Shown here: positions 63,843 through 64,000 of the stretch, piece by piece
Layout of the letters: every line of letters starts with the position of its first letter
Numbering within the stretch: position 1 is the stretch's first letter
DNA from: Aliihoeflea sp. 2WW
GTDB lineage: Bacteria; Pseudomonadota; Alphaproteobacteria; Rhizobiales; Rhizobiaceae
DNA: 64,000 nucleotides
Direction of reading: 5' to 3'
NCBI RefSeq assembly: GCF_000497755.1
Contig: NZ_AYOD01000008.1
Location: 62,001-126,000, forward strand
Notes under the pieces: model-generated
The model's input: only the letters and a program-made list of their open reading frames with translations
Told to the model about the DNA's origin: nothing
The model's database searches: none
Made by a program: the position numbers and the translations under genes

Positions 63843-64000
63843 GGCGCCGCCTCCATCCATTCGGCGAGCTTCAGGATTTCTGGCGCGACCAGACCGGTAT
63901 GGGCGAGAAGCTGGGTGTCGCGCAGGATGTCGAGAAGCTGCGCGTCGGCGGCGACCGAACCGCCATCAAGGACGACGCCGCGCGAACAGGTCTTGAGCGC
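63836..64000 (-). CDS. ECF transporter ATP-binding protein, C-terminal end
   Basis: Only the last 54 codons are inside the window, read through to the edge. They translate to a typical end of an EcfA/CbiO-like ATPase: CSRGVVLDGGSVAADAQLLDILRDTQLLA with the VLDGG turn that follows the H-loop region in ABC ATPases. The stop overlaps the T component start. The Walker motifs lie outside the window. Confidence 0.85.
   Translation of the reverse strand, partial: ALKTCSRGVVLDGGSVAADAQLLDILRDTQLLAHTGLVAPEILKLAEWMEAAPC

Overview
The window reads as GC-rich chromosomal DNA of an alphaproteobacterium, most likely order Hyphomicrobiales (Rhizobiales; Phyllobacteriaceae- or Rhizobiaceae-like). Evidence: an F0 ATP synthase operon (atpI-atpB-atpE-atpF'-atpF) with no F1 genes beside it, a polyprenyl synthetase / DUF2007 / tRNA methyltransferase / S49 peptidase block, Rhizobiales-type families (DUF6101, GbcAB-like pair, NnrU), a GTTC-N7-GTTC SOS box, and short palindromic repeats like rhizobial intergenic elements. 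I see no rRNA, tRNA, CRISPR array, prophage or insertion sequence. Most of the window is housekeeping core genome.

Layout. 1-6.9 kb: end of a polysaccharide locus (partial GT4 glycosyltransferase, heparinase II/III-like protein, FemAB/GNAT protein, CapK-like adenylate-forming enzyme), a HigBA-type toxin-antitoxin pair, and an AlgD-type GDP-mannose 6-dehydrogenase. 7-10.4 kb: serine hydrolase, TorF-type outer membrane protein, aminotransferase. 10.4-13.5 kb: a Rieske oxygenase/reductase operon (glycine betaine monooxygenase-like) behind a cobalamin riboswitch. 13.6-19.8 kb: purD, yefM-yoeB with its TGTACA operator, ubiA, DUF6101, a FAD-linked oxidase, a Sua5-type threonylcarbamoyl-AMP synthase. 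20.2-26.7 kb: glyQ and glyS separated by three unrelated genes, with a repeat inserted in frame in glyS. 27.4-34.3 kb: TPR-LysM protein, polyprenyl synthetase, DUF2007, tRNA methyltransferase, S49 peptidase, ispE, moaB. 34.3-36.8 kb: small GT2, an SOS-box radical SAM gene, rnhB. 37-39.7 kb: F0 operon. 39.9-49.5 kb: cell-wall hydrolase, der with a YfgM-like gene, NnrU, MFS, guaA, nucleosidase, thioesterase, GFA protein, TspO. 49.6-56.2 kb: RsmB-like methyltransferase, DUF1275, katG/oxyR, MAPEG, a second HigBA pair. 56.2-64 kb: guaB, CAP-domain lipoprotein, divergent MBL hydrolase and MFS exporter around a perfect palindrome, rlmE, ppx, and part of an ECF transporter.

Themes: guanine nucleotide synthesis (guaA, guaB; purD for purines), isoprenoid and quinone supply (ispE, polyprenyl synthetase, ubiA), translation and RNA modification (glyQS, Sua5, rlmE, RsmB-like, TrmN6-like, der), peroxide defence (katG-oxyR) and three type II toxin-antitoxin modules, each with a visible palindromic operator. 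The most interesting signals are the cobalamin riboswitch ahead of the oxygenase operon, the repeat domesticated inside glyS, the SOS box ahead of the PA0069-type radical SAM gene, and the AlgD-bearing polysaccharide locus.
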